This document shows positions 18,578 through 29,922 of a stretch of DNA of 64,000 nucleotides, one piece after another (position 1 is the stretch's first letter; every line of letters begins with the position of its first letter). This stretch comes from Neoaliturus tenellus (taxonomy: Eukaryota; Arthropoda; Insecta; Hemiptera; Cicadellidae). The translations under genes were made by a program, and so were the position numbers. Below the pieces are notes generated by a model that was given only the letters and a program-made list of their open reading frames with translations, made no database searches and was not told the DNA's origin. The stretch covers positions 28,098,058 to 28,162,057 of the forward strand of contig CM061534.1 of the NCBI GenBank assembly GCA_030545055.2. The letters are read 5' to 3'.

Positions 18578-18946
18578 ATGATTGGGTTTAAGAAACTCTC
18601 AGACAAAGCGTTTCATCCCAAGTAGAAGCTCATCTGGAGCGGCAGGGCTTGATATTAGGTCACCATATAAAGTTGTAGTTCCTAAAAAAGATAGATTATT
18701 AATTCATACTGATTTAGCTGTTCAACTCCCCCCTAACACATATGGACGCTTAGCATCTCGATCGGGGCTTGCTCTGAAAAACTTAATACAAGTAGCTGGT
18801 GGAGTCATTGACAGTGATTTTCGCGGTAATTTAGGAGTGATTCTCTACAACTATTCAAATGAGGATTATACTGTAGAATTGGAGATAAAATTTGTCAATT
18901 AATTTGTGAAGTAATCGTCACTCCAACAGTAAAAAGAAATATCTGA
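18578..18946 (+). pseudogene. dut: dUTPase, frameshifted
   Basis: dUTPase hydrolyses dUTP to dUMP and keeps uracil out of DNA; DNA viruses often carry it. The start ATG follows a splice acceptor (AG at 18573-18574). Visible signatures are motif 1 AAGLDI, motif 2 GRLASRSGLALK, motif 3 GVIDSDFRGNLGV, and motif 4 GDKICQLI in another frame near 18890. The N-terminus (from 18578) and motif 1 are separated by a frameshift near 18612, and motif 3 and motif 4 by another near 18882. The region after motif 4 is short and no Gly-rich motif 5 is evident. Probably inactive as assembled. Confidence 0.85.
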
Positions 18947-19117
18947 TATTGAAGAAACTGAAAGAGGTTCAAATGGGTTTGGTTCTACAGGAAAATAACT
19001 TTTTTGTAGTTAAATTATGTAGCATGGGTGTAGTAAAATTTAAAATAATCATTCTATTTGTATTAAAACTCTGCAATTGTGATTAGCGATTAACATAGCT
19101 TTTATATATTTTCAGTA

Positions 19118-20190
19118 ATGAGTACCCAAACAGACATTGAAGACATCTCAGAACCCGGAACCTCTAAAGGACTTAATGTAGTTAGTCTACTTCAAATAGT
19201 TCAAAATCTAATATCGTTAGGAGTAAATTCCATAGATCTGTGGAACAATGTGATACTCAAAGTGAAATCACACCGCAAATTTCCCCAACTACCTGAATAT
19301 CAAAACTTACATCTCTTACTAACGCAAATTTCTAAGCACTTCTGTGCTAGATTATTTGAGTTTTTCCCCAATGATCTCTCTCAAGGAAAACTGCATGAAC
19401 TGTTAGCTCATCCAATAAGTAGTAACGAATTAATTAAAGCAGTCAAACCACTCTTAAGAAAGAAAAAATTTGCTGACCGTACGTTCTCTATAGAATGCAG
19501 TAACAATTTAAATGCTATAGTACATGAAATTTTAAAAAGTAATAATGAACACCCTGTTGATGAAGAAGTAAATGAAGAAGGAGAAGAACAGGCAGTACTT
19601 GTTGATTTAGTAAAACCTAAACCTACTACCCAAAAGATCAGTCAAAAACGTTAAAAAGAAATCGTTCCCCCAGTCCTTCAAGTAGTTTATCATCATCATC
19701 AGAAGAAGATTGTGATAAAACTAAAGTTCAAAAAAAGAAGCAAAAAAAATCAAAAGCCTTAAAACGTTCTAGTAAATCTTCTTCAGAAGATGAATGTGAT
19801 CATGATGATGATAGTTCAGGTTCGGAGAGTGAAACTGATTTAGGTGTGGTCCCAGTAAATTTGACAAACTGTTTTAAAACTAAAAAAAGTGGCCCTCTCA
19901 AAGTTAAGCAGATTTTTTCAAACACAAAAAAAAGAAACTTATAAGAAAACTTACTACTCCGGGTGAAGAAGGCCAGTTGATCGAGGTGACCGACACTAGA
20001 GAATTAAAAAGGCTAAAACCTAAACAATACTGGACTAAAGTATCTACTAAAGCTGTATTTGTGACAGACCCAAAGTCAGTAACTTACAAAAATGTTGAAA
20101 AAAATGCTCTATGATGTAGGTAGTAAAATCACCAAAACTGAAGGTGTAGAGTGTGAAGAAATAAAGCTTGATAGAAAAGCTTCGTACTAA
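19118..20190 (+). pseudogene. Unknown Ser/Glu/Lys-rich protein, several frameshifts
   Basis: The ATG lies two bases after TATTTTCAG (AG at 19114-19115). The first 178 codons are open (19118-19654), with a helical, Leu-rich first half and an acidic end. The frame then shifts into a stretch of Ser runs with SSSSEEDCDKTK and Lys-rich blocks (about 19655-19941), and again into a segment with KRLKPKQYWTKVSTKAVFV (about 19942-20112), and finally a tail ending at TAA 20190. The full protein would have been about 350 residues. The Ser/acid and Lys blocks suggest a nuclear, phosphorylated or nucleic-acid-binding protein; the family is not recognised. It sits between dUTPase and PolB. Confidence 0.55.
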
Positions 20191-23019
20191 ACATTTGTAA
20201 GAATATTTTCAATACTTTTGCCAAACAAATTTTAAATTTTTCCGTGTTCCAAATTATAACATTTTTGCAAGTTAGTTCAATACTATAGATATTAAAACCG
20301 TTGTATTAATTCACAGGATGGAGGTTGACTCTGAGGGGGATTTCATGGAAAACTGATTCAGAAAATGAAGCTACCACGCGAAGAGTGAATTCTCGATTTT
20401 ACAATGGGGAGCCGTTAAATGAATTTTTTTGAATTGAGGAACGCGTTTAGTGGATTTTATATACCTTTTACTACAGGAATGGGAATGAACAGATTAAAGA
20501 CTTATGTTTGATTTTAAACCATATTAAACCAGATGTAGAAACAATTATTCACAGTACGCTTGATTCATGTGGGGCTCTTAAGTTTAATATTGTTTGTGAA
20601 TGCACCTACGTGAAACCGATCTCAGGTGAGCTACAACAAAGAAACTTCAAAACAAAAAATAAATCAGTATTAGCAAGCACATTTGTAGGAGCGGTTTTAA
20701 GAAAAATGTTCAAAAAGCTATGCAAAGAAGAGGAAGAATATGAGGGAAAGGGTTCGGGATGGACTTTATCAAGCGTTGATGGGTTTCTAATTAGAATATC
20801 ACGATACAGACCACTTAGAGGTAGTACTTACATTCCTCTGCCTAGTGTAATAGCAAAAAAGAGAGCGGTCATAAATCCCAAAAATTTCCATGACGTCAAT
20901 TGCTTTGAATGGGCGCTGATCTCAAAATACACTAAAGATTGCAGAATAACAACTAAATCTTTGGAACACAGAAATAAATTTAATTTTTCAGGAATTTTCA
21001 TTCCCAACTCCTATCAAACAGATTTCTAAGTTTGAGCAAATGAACAGTAAAGTGAGCATAAATTTATATGGTCTTGATGGACAAAACAAAGTTTTTCCCT
21101 TTGCGAATTTCGAAAGAAGAAAAAGCCAAACCATTTTGATTTGTTATTCATTAGTAAAAGTGGAATTTCCCATTACTGTTACATATCAGATTTTAGCAGG
21201 CTGGTTAGGAGTCAATTGACCACTCACACTCGTCAAATATCTATTTGCAAGCGGTGCTTTAAGCATTATCAAGGATTGAATAGAAAATCAAAATTAAAGT
21301 CTCACATTCAAGAATGTTCAAATCAGAAACCTGTGAGAGTTTTAATGCCTTCAAAAGTAAAAGATGTTTCCTCAAGTTCATCAAATATTTTGCAATTTAA
21401 GAATTATCACCATTCCCTGAAACTTCCCATAGTTGTTTATGCAGACTTTGAGTGTCTGTTAGTAAAAGTAAATAAGAAAATTTCAAAAAAGACTATTGTA
21501 AACAATGTTCATGAACCAATGAGCTTTGGAATTTATGTAGTTTATGATGAAACGCTTCCTCAGTCAATAACAAATTACTTGCCAAAAGAACCATATATTT
21601 ATAGGGGGGAACATGCTGCAAAGAAATTCATACATTATCTGAAAACACTTGCCAATTTAATAGGCGACTTGACAGACATTAATTTACCCATGCATCCTTT
21701 GACGCATGAAGAGCGTCAACGTTTTAAAAATGCTACTCACTGTGAATTATGTGACTCTGAATTTACATTGTTGAACACTCCTGTGCGTGATCATTGCCAC
21801 TTCAGTGGCAAGTTCAGGAATGTGCTTTGTGCATCGTGTAATCTTAAGAGGCAAGCGCAAAAATTTTTGCCAGTTTTCATGCACGGTAGTTTCAAACTAT
21901 GACAATCATATAATTGTTCGTGAATTAGGATGTGACAACTATAAAATAGGAGTGATACCAAATACAACCGAAAAGTTTATTACTTTTTCCAAAAAACACT
22001 CAGTCGGGAATCACTTTACGATTCATTGACACTTTTCGTTTTATGGACCGATCGTTGAGTGAACTGGCTAATAATTTACCAAAAGAACAGTTTCTACACA
22101 CTAGAAAGTTTTTCTCTGAATCAGAATTACCCTTAGTCACGCGCAAAGGAGTTTACCCCTATCATTATACTGATAGTTGGGAAAAACTTAAAGAAAAATG
22201 TTTACCAGATAAATCCTGCTTCTACAAGGGGATAGGGGACCCGTCAATGGCCGACCCAGAAAAAGAAAACTGCTATTTTCAACTTGATCCAATTGACGAC
22301 TTAGAATATGAACATGCAAAAATGGTGTGGGATAAATTTAAATGTGAAGACTTGGGAAGTTACAATGATTTATATTTGAAAATAGATGTACTGTTACTAT
22401 GCGACACTTATGAAAATTTCAGATCACTTTGTATAGACAACTATGGGTTGGACTGTGCGCACTACTTTTCTTTACCAGGCCTTACATTTGATGCAATGCT
22501 TAAGTATACTAAAATTAAGCTAGATCTTTTCACAAATTATGATATGTACATGTTTATAGAGCGCGGGGTCCGTGGTGGAATAACAACTTGTTCTAAAAGA
22601 CATTCAGTAGCAAACAATAAATATATGGGAGATGATTATAATCCTAATATTGAGTCAAAATATCTTATGTATCTTGATGCAAACAACCTATATGGGCTGG
22701 CCATGAGCATGCCATTACCTTATAAGTCGTTTAGATGGATGAAAAAACGGGAATTGAAATCATTTGATGTTGAAAAAATCTCAGATGACTCTCCAATTGG
22801 ATACATTTGCGAAGTTGATATTGATTATCCTGTTCATTTGCATGATGAACACAATGATCTTCCATTATTACCAGAAAATAAAGCTCCACCTAATTCTAAG
22901 CAAAAGAAACTATTAACTACTCTAGAAAACAAGAAGAAATACATCTGTCATTATGTGAATTTAAAGCAGGCTATTCAGCTAGGCTTAAAGTTGAAAAAAA
23001 TTCATCGTGTATTACAGTT

Positions 23020-23181
23020 TGTGGCGACCATTCACCTTTAGTAAATTGTTTTACGTCATATGTTTTTATCAACACATGTTAATTTGAAAATGTTTGTTTA
23101 CTTTTAGTGTTCTGGTTTGGTATTATAAAATACTAATTAAAACATCCTTTCTCTGACTTCTGGTGATTTATTTCTTCCACA
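23020..23181 (+). repeat. 5' LTR (TG...CA, 162 bp)
   Basis: Begins TGTGGCGACCATTC and ends TTTCTTCCACA. Identical by eye to 27255-27416. It contains ATTATAAAATACTA, a TATA-like core. Confidence 0.95.
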
Positions 23182-23182
23182 T

Positions 23183-23200
23183 TGGTGACCCCGACGTGAT
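23183..23200 (+). other. Primer-binding site for tRNA-Trp
   Basis: TGGTGACCCCGACGTGAT is complementary to the 3' end of animal tRNA-Trp including CCA. One base separates it from the LTR. Confidence 0.85.
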
Positions 23201-23211
23201 AAATCTTTGCC

Positions 23212-24135
23212 ATGTCAGAAGAGGCACTAAGATCGCAAATTGCAGAGCTGCAGGGTTACATTAGGGCGCTAGAGCAGCAAATTACGCAACTTCGCCAAAC
23301 ACCTCCACCACAGCAAGATAAAATGGCTCAAGTCAACCGGGTTTCCCTCCGACTACCACCCTTTTGGCCCGAAAATCCAGTTGTTTGGTTGGCCCAAGTT
23401 GAAGCTCAATTTGCAATTCATCGCATTACCTCAGACATCAGCAAGTTCAACTACGTCATCTCTCAACTCGACCAGAAGTACGCCGCCGAAGTCCAGGATT
23501 TAATAACGAATCCTCCGGCCACGGGAAAGTTCGAAAAACTGAAGGCAGAACTGATTCGACGCATCGGAGCCACACAGGACGAAAGGATCCGCCAGATACT
23601 GACACGGGCTGAGATTGGTGATAGGAAACCTTCTCAATTCTTACGGTACTTACGTAGTTTAGTGCCTAGCACCGAGACCGTTCCTGACCAACTACTGCGG
23701 ACCTTGTGGAGCGGACGTCTTCCATCTTCAGTTCGATCCATCATTGCGACACAACAGGATCTTCCTCTTGATGTGGTTGCTGAGCTAGCGGATAAGGTAT
23801 TTGAGGTTATTTTACCAACTAATGCCCCCACCATTTCTTCCCCACAGGTCAACTCTACCGCTAATTCGCCAATTCCCATTGATAGAGTCGACATCTGCGA
23901 CAAACTCGATCAGCTTACGAGTCAAATATCGGCTCTGTCAACTCGTCTCGATGACCAAGGGGGCCGCCGTTCATCCGACTTCCACAGACGTAGTCGCTCT
24001 CGGGCACTATCGCCCTCTAATAAAGAGTCTGATGTCATCTCGCAAACCTGTTGGTATCATCGCCGTTTTGGTAGAGATGCTCGACGGTGCATTTTACCAT
24101 GTAAGTTTTCCCCAAACTTCAACAGCAACCAGTAG
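23212..24135 (+). CDS. gag: Gag polyprotein of the CsRn1-like retrotransposon
   Basis: A 307-residue structural protein that would form the particle and bind genomic RNA. It starts with a coiled-coil-like segment (EEALRSQIAELQGYIRALEQQ). The capsid-like region contains PPFWPENPVVWLAQVEAQF, the typical Gag signature of this clade. Near the C-terminus is the zinc motif C280-x2-H283-x9-C293-x3-C297 (CHCC rather than CCHC). The reading frame is complete and ends at TAG 24133-24135. The first ATG follows the primer site by about 10 bases. Confidence 0.92.
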   Translation: MSEEALRSQIAELQGYIRALEQQITQLRQTPPPQQDKMAQVNRVSLRLPPFWPENPVVWLAQVEAQFAIHRITSDISKFNYVISQLDQKYAAEVQDLITNPPATGKFEKLKAELIRRIGATQDERIRQILTRAEIGDRKPSQFLRYLRSLVPSTETVPDQLLRTLWSGRLPSSVRSIIATQQDLPLDVVAELADKVFEVILPTNAPTISSPQVNSTANSPIPIDRVDICDKLDQLTSQISALSTRLDDQGGRRSSDFHRRSRSRALSPSNKESDVISQTCWYHRRFGRDARRCILPCKFSPNFNSNQ

Positions 24136-27100
24136 TTGGGGCGTCTACTGGTTGCCACGCTGATGCTTTTCATCGCCTTTTCATTGTTGACATAACGACA
24201 CTACGGAGCTTCCTCCTTGATACTGGTTCGGATGTCTCGATCATTCCAACTTTCATGCTTCGAGTCAGGCCCCCGAAATCCTCATTATCTCTATCTGCAG
24301 CAAATAATAGCGCTATTTCGACCTATGGAACCATAACTTCCGAGCTCGACCTTGGACTCCGACGCTCATTCCCTTGGCGCTTTCTAGTTGCCGACGTCTC
24401 TGAGCCTATATTAGGAGCGGACTTTCTCAGCCACTATAACCTCCTACCTGATTGCAAACAACGTCGTCTTGTAGACGGGTTGACCGGCTTGTCTACGATG
24501 TGCCGCACGAAATGTTCGGAACAGCCTAGTATCAAAGCGGTTTCTCCGGAACTACCAATTAACAAAATTTTGGCAGAGTTTCCAGAGTTTACCAGACCTA
24601 CTGGAGTCCCGCGGGAAGTACGCCATTCTACTCTTCATTATATAAGAACGACCCCAGGACCTCCTGTTTCATCTCGTCCGCGCCGACTCGCTCCTGATCG
24701 TCTCAAAATTGCAAAACAGGAATTTGAAACCATGCTACTTGATGGAACTGCTCGCCCATCAGATAGCCCATGGTCGTCGCCACTTCATATAGTCCCCAAA
24801 AAGACAGATGGCTGGCGCCCTTGTGGCGATTATCGCGCCTTAAATGCCCGTACGATCCCTGATACGTATCCCGTCCGCCACATCCACGACTTTGCTAGTA
24901 ATCTTAGTGGTTGTACAGTTTTCTCTGTTATTGACCTGGTCCGTGCATACAACCAAATTCCTGTCCATCCAGACGACATCCCCAAAACAGCAATTACCAC
25001 ACCATTCGGACTTTTTGAATTCCCTTTCATGACTTTCGGCCTTCGTAATGCCGGACAAACTTTCCAGCGCTTCATTGATGGGGTATTATCCGGACTGGAC
25101 TTCTGTTTCTCATATGTGGACGACATCCTCATCTCATCCCGCACACCAGAGGAACACGACTGTCACCTTCGTGCTGTTTTCCAGCGACTCTCGACCCACG
25201 GGATTCTTATCAATATAAAGAAGAGTGTCTTTAGCTTACCTGCTGTCAGGTTTCTGGGTTACGAGGTTTCTGCTGAGGGCACACGCCCACTGCCAGACCG
25301 CATTGCCGCCCTCCAGGAGTACCCTCTACCATCAAAATCTTGTGACCTTCGCCGGTTTTAGGTATGGTAAACTTCTATCGTCGTTTCCTGCCTAATGCTG
25401 CTGTGCACCAGGCTCCTCTCCATGCCGCCATTGCTAATCTCCGTGGGAATCAACCAATTACTTGGACACCAGAACTAAAGCAAGCTTTCCACAACTGTAA
25501 AGAGAGCCTCGCGCATGCAACTCTCCTAGCCCATCCTGACTCCACAGCACCACTTGGGTTGTTCACTGACGCTTCTAACAATTCAGTTGCCGCTTGTCTC
25601 CAGCAACTGGTTAACGGCAGCTGGCAACCTCTTGCTTTCTTTTCACGTAAGCTAACTGTGCGACAAGTCGAATGGCCTGCTTACTACCGTGAGCTGCACG
25701 CCATCTACACCGCTATTCAACATTTTCGACACATGCTGGAGGCCCAAAACTTCACTGTTTACACTGATCACAAACCTATCATCTACGCCTTCCAACAACG
25801 TCGTGATAGGCTTCCGCCGATTCAACTTAATCAGCTCTCATTCATCAGTCAATTCACGACTGATGTCCGCCATGTCGATGGAGCTTCCAACGTAGTTGCT
25901 GATGCCCTGTCTCGAGTCGGTGCAGTCAAAGTTCCACACGCTGTCGACCTTCGGGACCTTGCACACGCCCAGACTGGTGACACTGAACTTCAAACTATAT
26001 TGGATGGTAATACGTCACTAAAACTCGAGCGGATTAAAGTTCCCGGCATTGATATGGAACTCTATGCTGACACGGCTACTCCGAAACCTCGTCCTTACGT
26101 TCCAGCACCATTTCGTCGTCAAGTGTTTGACGCCCTACACAATCTGAGTCACCCCGGCACGCGGGCTACGACACGCCTAGTCTCCGAACGCTTCGTTTGG
26201 CCTCATATCCAGAAGGATTGTCGCGCATGGGCCCGAGCTTGTCTCTCATGCCAACGTTCAAAAATCACACGCCACGTTCACTCACCACTCGGCAACTTCC
26301 AGCTCCCATCTGCGCGATTTTCGCATGTGCATGTGGATATAATCGGCCCTCTGCCACCTGCCGGTCCTTACCGCTACTGTCTTACTGCTGTCGACCGGTA
26401 CACACGTTGGCCTGAGGTTTGGCCTCTTGAACGCATTACGGCAGAAGAAACAGCTAATGCCCTTCTTCAATGTTGGATTTCTCGATTTGGCTCTATTTCC
26501 TGTATAACAACCGACCAGGACGACAATTTGAGTCTGAGCTCTTCAAATCTCTTGGCAATGCTCTTGGGACCATGCGCACTCGCACTTGTAGCTGGCACCC
26601 CTGCTCTAATGGAATGGTCGAGCGCTTTCATCGACAGCTTAAGGCAGCTATTATGTGTCATCAGGGAATGTCATGGTTGCAATCTTTGCCCATCGTCCTG
26701 CTTGGGATTCGCTCTTCAATCAAGGAAGACTTAAATGCATCTCCAGCTGAACTTCTCTACGGTGAACCACTCCGTCTGCCCGGTGAACTCCTTGTCACAC
26801 CTTCTCCAGGACACATCCCTGACGCGACGGATTACGTCTCACAACTTCGACAGCTTATGTCACGTCTCCGTCCAACACCAGCCTCACGCCACGCTCGACC
26901 AGGAACATTCGTTTATAAGGACCTCGCTTCATGTTCCCACGTCTTCCTCCGAGATGACACTGTCCGAGGCGCCTTGCAACCTCCATACTCGGGACCTCAC
27001 CCCGTGATCAGTAGAGACGACAAGACCATCACGCTCCTGCTTCGTGGTCAGAACGTGCGTGTCACGATCGACCGTGTCAAACCAGCGTTCATCCTTTCAG

Positions 27101-27276
27101 ATGACACCCCTTCCACCAACGCCTTACCATCGGTCCCTAACGCTCCGGCATTGCCCCCATCTTCTAAGACAAATCCAAATCCAGCTTACACTACACGTTA
27201 CGGCCGAAAAGTCAGATTTCGACTACCGGACTCTGTTTCTCCGCGGGGGGCTGATGTGGCGACCATTCACCTTTAG
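24105..27276 (+). pseudogene. pol: Pol polyprotein (PR-RT-RH-IN) with two single-base frameshifts
   Basis: Protease LLDTGSDVSII (about 24220), reverse transcriptase with YVDDIL (about 25115) in frame one to 25361, RNase H with FTDASNN and TDHKPII in the next frame (25364 on), integrase with zinc-finger HNLSHPG...CLSCQRS (about 26140-26265), catalytic D (HVDIIGP, about 26335), D (ITTDQ, about 26510) and, in a third frame, E (GMVERFHRQLK, about 26620). The breaks near 25356 and 26519 each look like loss of one base from a short T or G run. With apparently identical LTRs these may be sequencing errors rather than real mutations. The C-terminus runs into the 3' LTR. Confidence 0.9.
24111..24117 (+). 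promoter_or_regulatory. Candidate -1 ribosomal frameshift site CCCAAAC
   Basis: In the gag frame this reads C CCA AAC, fitting the X XXY YYZ slippery rule. The pol frame is -1 relative to gag and opens after the TAA at 24102-24104, so the overlap with gag is only about 30 bases and contains this heptamer. Downstream structure was not tested. Confidence 0.6.
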
Positions 27277-27416
27277 TAAATTGTTTTACGTCATATGTTT
27301 TTATCAACACATGTTAATTTGAAAATGTTTGTTTACTTTTAGTGTTCTGGTTTGGTATTATAAAATACTAATTAAAACATCCTTTCTCTGACTTCTGGTG
27401 ATTTATTTCTTCCACA
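27255..27416 (+). repeat. 3' LTR
   Basis: Copy of 23020-23181 with no difference seen by eye. The purine-rich GCGGGGGGCTGA just before it (about 27243-27254) is the likely polypurine tract. Confidence 0.95.
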
Positions 27417-28522
27417 AGTTCAAACAGAAACCTTTTTTAAAATCTTACATTGATTGGAACACAGAAAAAAGAACATGTGCTAGAAATCCGTTTGAAGAAG
27501 ATCTTTATAAAAAAATGAATAACGCGTTGTATGGTAAAAGTATTGAAAACATTCGCCGTCGTATGAATTTAGAACTTGTTACATCACAAAAGAGGTTAGA
27601 TAAACTAATATGTAAACCTATCTTTCTTAATAGAATTATTTATAGTGAATCTTTAGCTGCAGTTTCATGTGAAAAGGAGTCAGTACTCTTTAACAAACCC
27701 ATATATATTGGATTTACAGTTCTAGAACTTAGTAAATCCCACATGTATCACTTTCATTACCACATAATGAAAAAGTTTTTTTGGCTCTAAAATAAGATTG
27801 TTGTATTCTGATACTGACTCTTTTTTTTATGAGATAATAACTAATGATGTATATGTTGATATGAACAATCCTGAATTGAAAGATTATTTTGATACATCCA
27901 ATTATGACAGATAACATTTCTGTTTTTCTATAGCAAATAAGAAAGTTCTTGGAAAATTTAAGGATGAGTGTTCAGGTAAAATTATTGTTGATTTGTAGGA
28001 TTAAGACCAAAACTTTACTGTTACGAAATCTTTCAATCACTTGTAAAGAAAAGAGCAAAAGGAGTTAACAAAACTGTTGTTGAAAAAAGTATAACAATGC
28101 AGGATTTTAAAGAATGTTTATTTGATCAAAAACTTTGTAAGACTAGACTTCAAACATCCTTCAAAACAAAAAATCATGTTACCAGCACTGTGACTGTAAA
28201 TAAAGTAGCATTAAACTCAAAAGATGACAAAAGAGTGGTATTAGATGATAAAATAAACACTTTAGCTTATGGCCATTACAGGTTATGTGGTAAAGCTTTG
28301 TAATTTGTAACTTCAGATTTTCTTATGTAAATATTAATTTGAAATTATGAATGTAAAAAACCGTAAAAAGAAAGCTATGTAGAAAAAGTTATTTGTAAAT
28401 AAATCATTGTATGTAATATTAAACTGTGTATTTATTAATCCTTGAGTCTTAATGGGGAGAGTTGCATATGAATAAAGTACACACAATATATTATATATAC
28501 ATATATTTGAAATCAGAATAAA

Positions 28523-29727
28523 TTACATTACTTTCTTTACAATTCCAGATAGTGGAGAGTAGTAAACTAATGAATCACTAATAATCAAACAGTAAGCAGC
28601 AGTGTTTGCTGGAATTGCTTTTGAAGTTTCAAACTCTAAACGTACATCAATGGTTCCACTTTTTACAGACTCTGATTGCTTGGAACAATCACACACAAAT
28701 ATTGGAGTTTTGTCAAGAAAATCATTTTTGCTTATACATGGTTGATCATCAGTTCCAGCATAATATGATGATTGAAACTTTGTGTAATATTGGTAAAATA
28801 AAGTCTTTTTCCCATTCATTGGATCGTAAGGATAGTAAGTTCCATTTAAGTACAGTTTAATATTTTGTAAATCACAATAATCAAATTGCGATGCATTTTT
28901 ATCACTTTTGTCCTTACGATCAGTCTGAAATCCTACTATGACATACCTTGGTTTCTCAATAACTGACAAAGTTTTAACAGTCCATGTCTGAGTATCTGTT
29001 TGTGGCAAGACTGGATATTCATGTATCTGCCACCTTCTAAATGCAATTCTCAAGGGTTGATCCTTTTCTACTAATTTTAAAAGTGACAATTTTATTTCAT
29101 CATCAATTTTGACATAAGGCATTTTCCACACAATCTTAGAAATATTAAATTTACTATCTTGCACTGAATCTGCAGCTTGTAATATTGCATTTTTGTCTGA
29201 TGAAGACCTTAGTAATACAAGCTCTTGCTTAACGTTCAACAATATTTCTTTAAAATCTTCGGCAAACCCTAGTAGAAGTTTAAGAGGTACACAAAATGAA
29301 AAACTTGTTTTATCACCAAGTTTGTCAAATGTTTTCAAATTCCATCCAGCATTTTCCATCCAGTATACATCTCCAGGTCGAGCGGTAAGTAAATTTTTCA
29401 TTGTAGTTGTAAGTCCAACATTTTTCACCCTATCAATTTCAGTTCCACATAATTCATATCTGATTTCGTCGAATAAAAAAGCAATTGCGTTATTTACAAA
29501 TTTGTTGTAGTATCATCATTTGTTCCATCTGGTTTTTTTATTTTACCCTCAATTAATAAATAACTTTCACTTGGTAATGTATATACATCTTGTTGATGAA
29601 TAGGTATTCTTATCTCATCACTATTTCCAAATGTATTTGAAGAGTAAGGATTATGTGAATGAAATTGATAATCAGTGATACTATTGTCAACATTGAGTTC
29701 ACCATTGACATTTATAATTCGATTCAT
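28523..29727 (-). pseudogene. Major capsid protein (double jelly-roll type), one frameshift
   Basis: The main shell protein of Polinton virions, related to adenovirus hexon-type double jelly-roll proteins. The N-terminal 77 codons (29727-29494) are open, starting MNRIINVNGELNVDNSITD. After a one-base shift near 29497 the frame continues through a segment with YELCGTEIDR, typical of Polinton capsids, then GDVYWMENAGWNL and so on to the stop at 28523. Total about 400 residues, slightly short of some family members. The start overlaps the end of the gene at 29724-29921 by four bases, as in a compact virion module. The single break could be an assembly error. Confidence 0.85.
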
Positions 29728-29921
29728 TTCTTATTTTTAAATATTCCAATACTTTTTAAAAACTGTCGGTTCTCAGGAGTTAGTTGTTTAACAGTTTTAC
29801 TTCTTACACACTCAGGTTGCTGAGATGTTTCTCCACCAATGGTTGTATGATGAATGATTGGATATTTGTGCAGAGTTTGGATTCTGTTTGACAGTTGTCT
29901 TCCATAAAATACCAGCCCCAT
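29724..29921 (-). CDS. Small virion-module protein (65 residues)
   Basis: A basic protein beginning MGLVFYGRQLSNRIQ and ending LTPENRQFLKSIGIFKNKK. It lies between penton-like and major capsid genes, with 1-bp and 4-bp junctions, so it is co-transcribed with them. Small proteins in this position in Polintons are thought to be virion components, perhaps core or cement proteins. I cannot assign it to a named adenovirus protein. Confidence 0.6.
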   Translation of the reverse strand: MGLVFYGRQLSNRIQTLHKYPIIHHTTIGGETSQQPECVRSKTVKQLTPENRQFLKSIGIFKNKK

Positions 29922-29922
29922 G

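Larger units (their letters stand above)
23020..27416 (+). mobile_element. Ty3/gypsy LTR retrotransposon, CsRn1-like
   Basis: A 4397-bp element with 162-bp LTRs, target duplication AGTT (23016-23019 and 27417-27420), a tRNA-Trp primer site, gag and pol with order protease, RT, RNase H, integrase, and no env. The tRNA-Trp primer and CHCC Gag motif are features described for the CsRn1 clade. The LTRs look identical by eye, so the insertion is recent and later than the decay of most host lineages of this Polinton family. Confidence 0.93.
20318..28303 (+). pseudogene. polB: Polinton protein-primed DNA polymerase B, broken and split by a retrotransposon
   Basis: Homologous throughout to the intact PolB at 2346-6101. 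The ATG at 20318 follows ATTCACAG (AG 20315-20316). Open pieces: 20508-21029 (with GSGWTLSSVDG), 21141-21902 (exo I motif YADFECLL and the HNH-like VRDHCHFSG), about 21900-22029 (VRELGC), 22043-23019 (motif A YLDANNLYGLAM), then after the retrotransposon 27421-27790 (motif B KKMNNALYGK), about 27790-27915 (motif C YSDTDSFF), and 28097-28303 (C-terminus ending AYGHYRL). Frameshifts occur between about 20340 and 20500 and near 21010, 21110, 21895, 22025, 27785, 27920 and 28000. The retrotransposon insertion is in register: both sides have the same frame once one copy of the 4-bp duplication is counted. Not functional. Confidence 0.92.
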
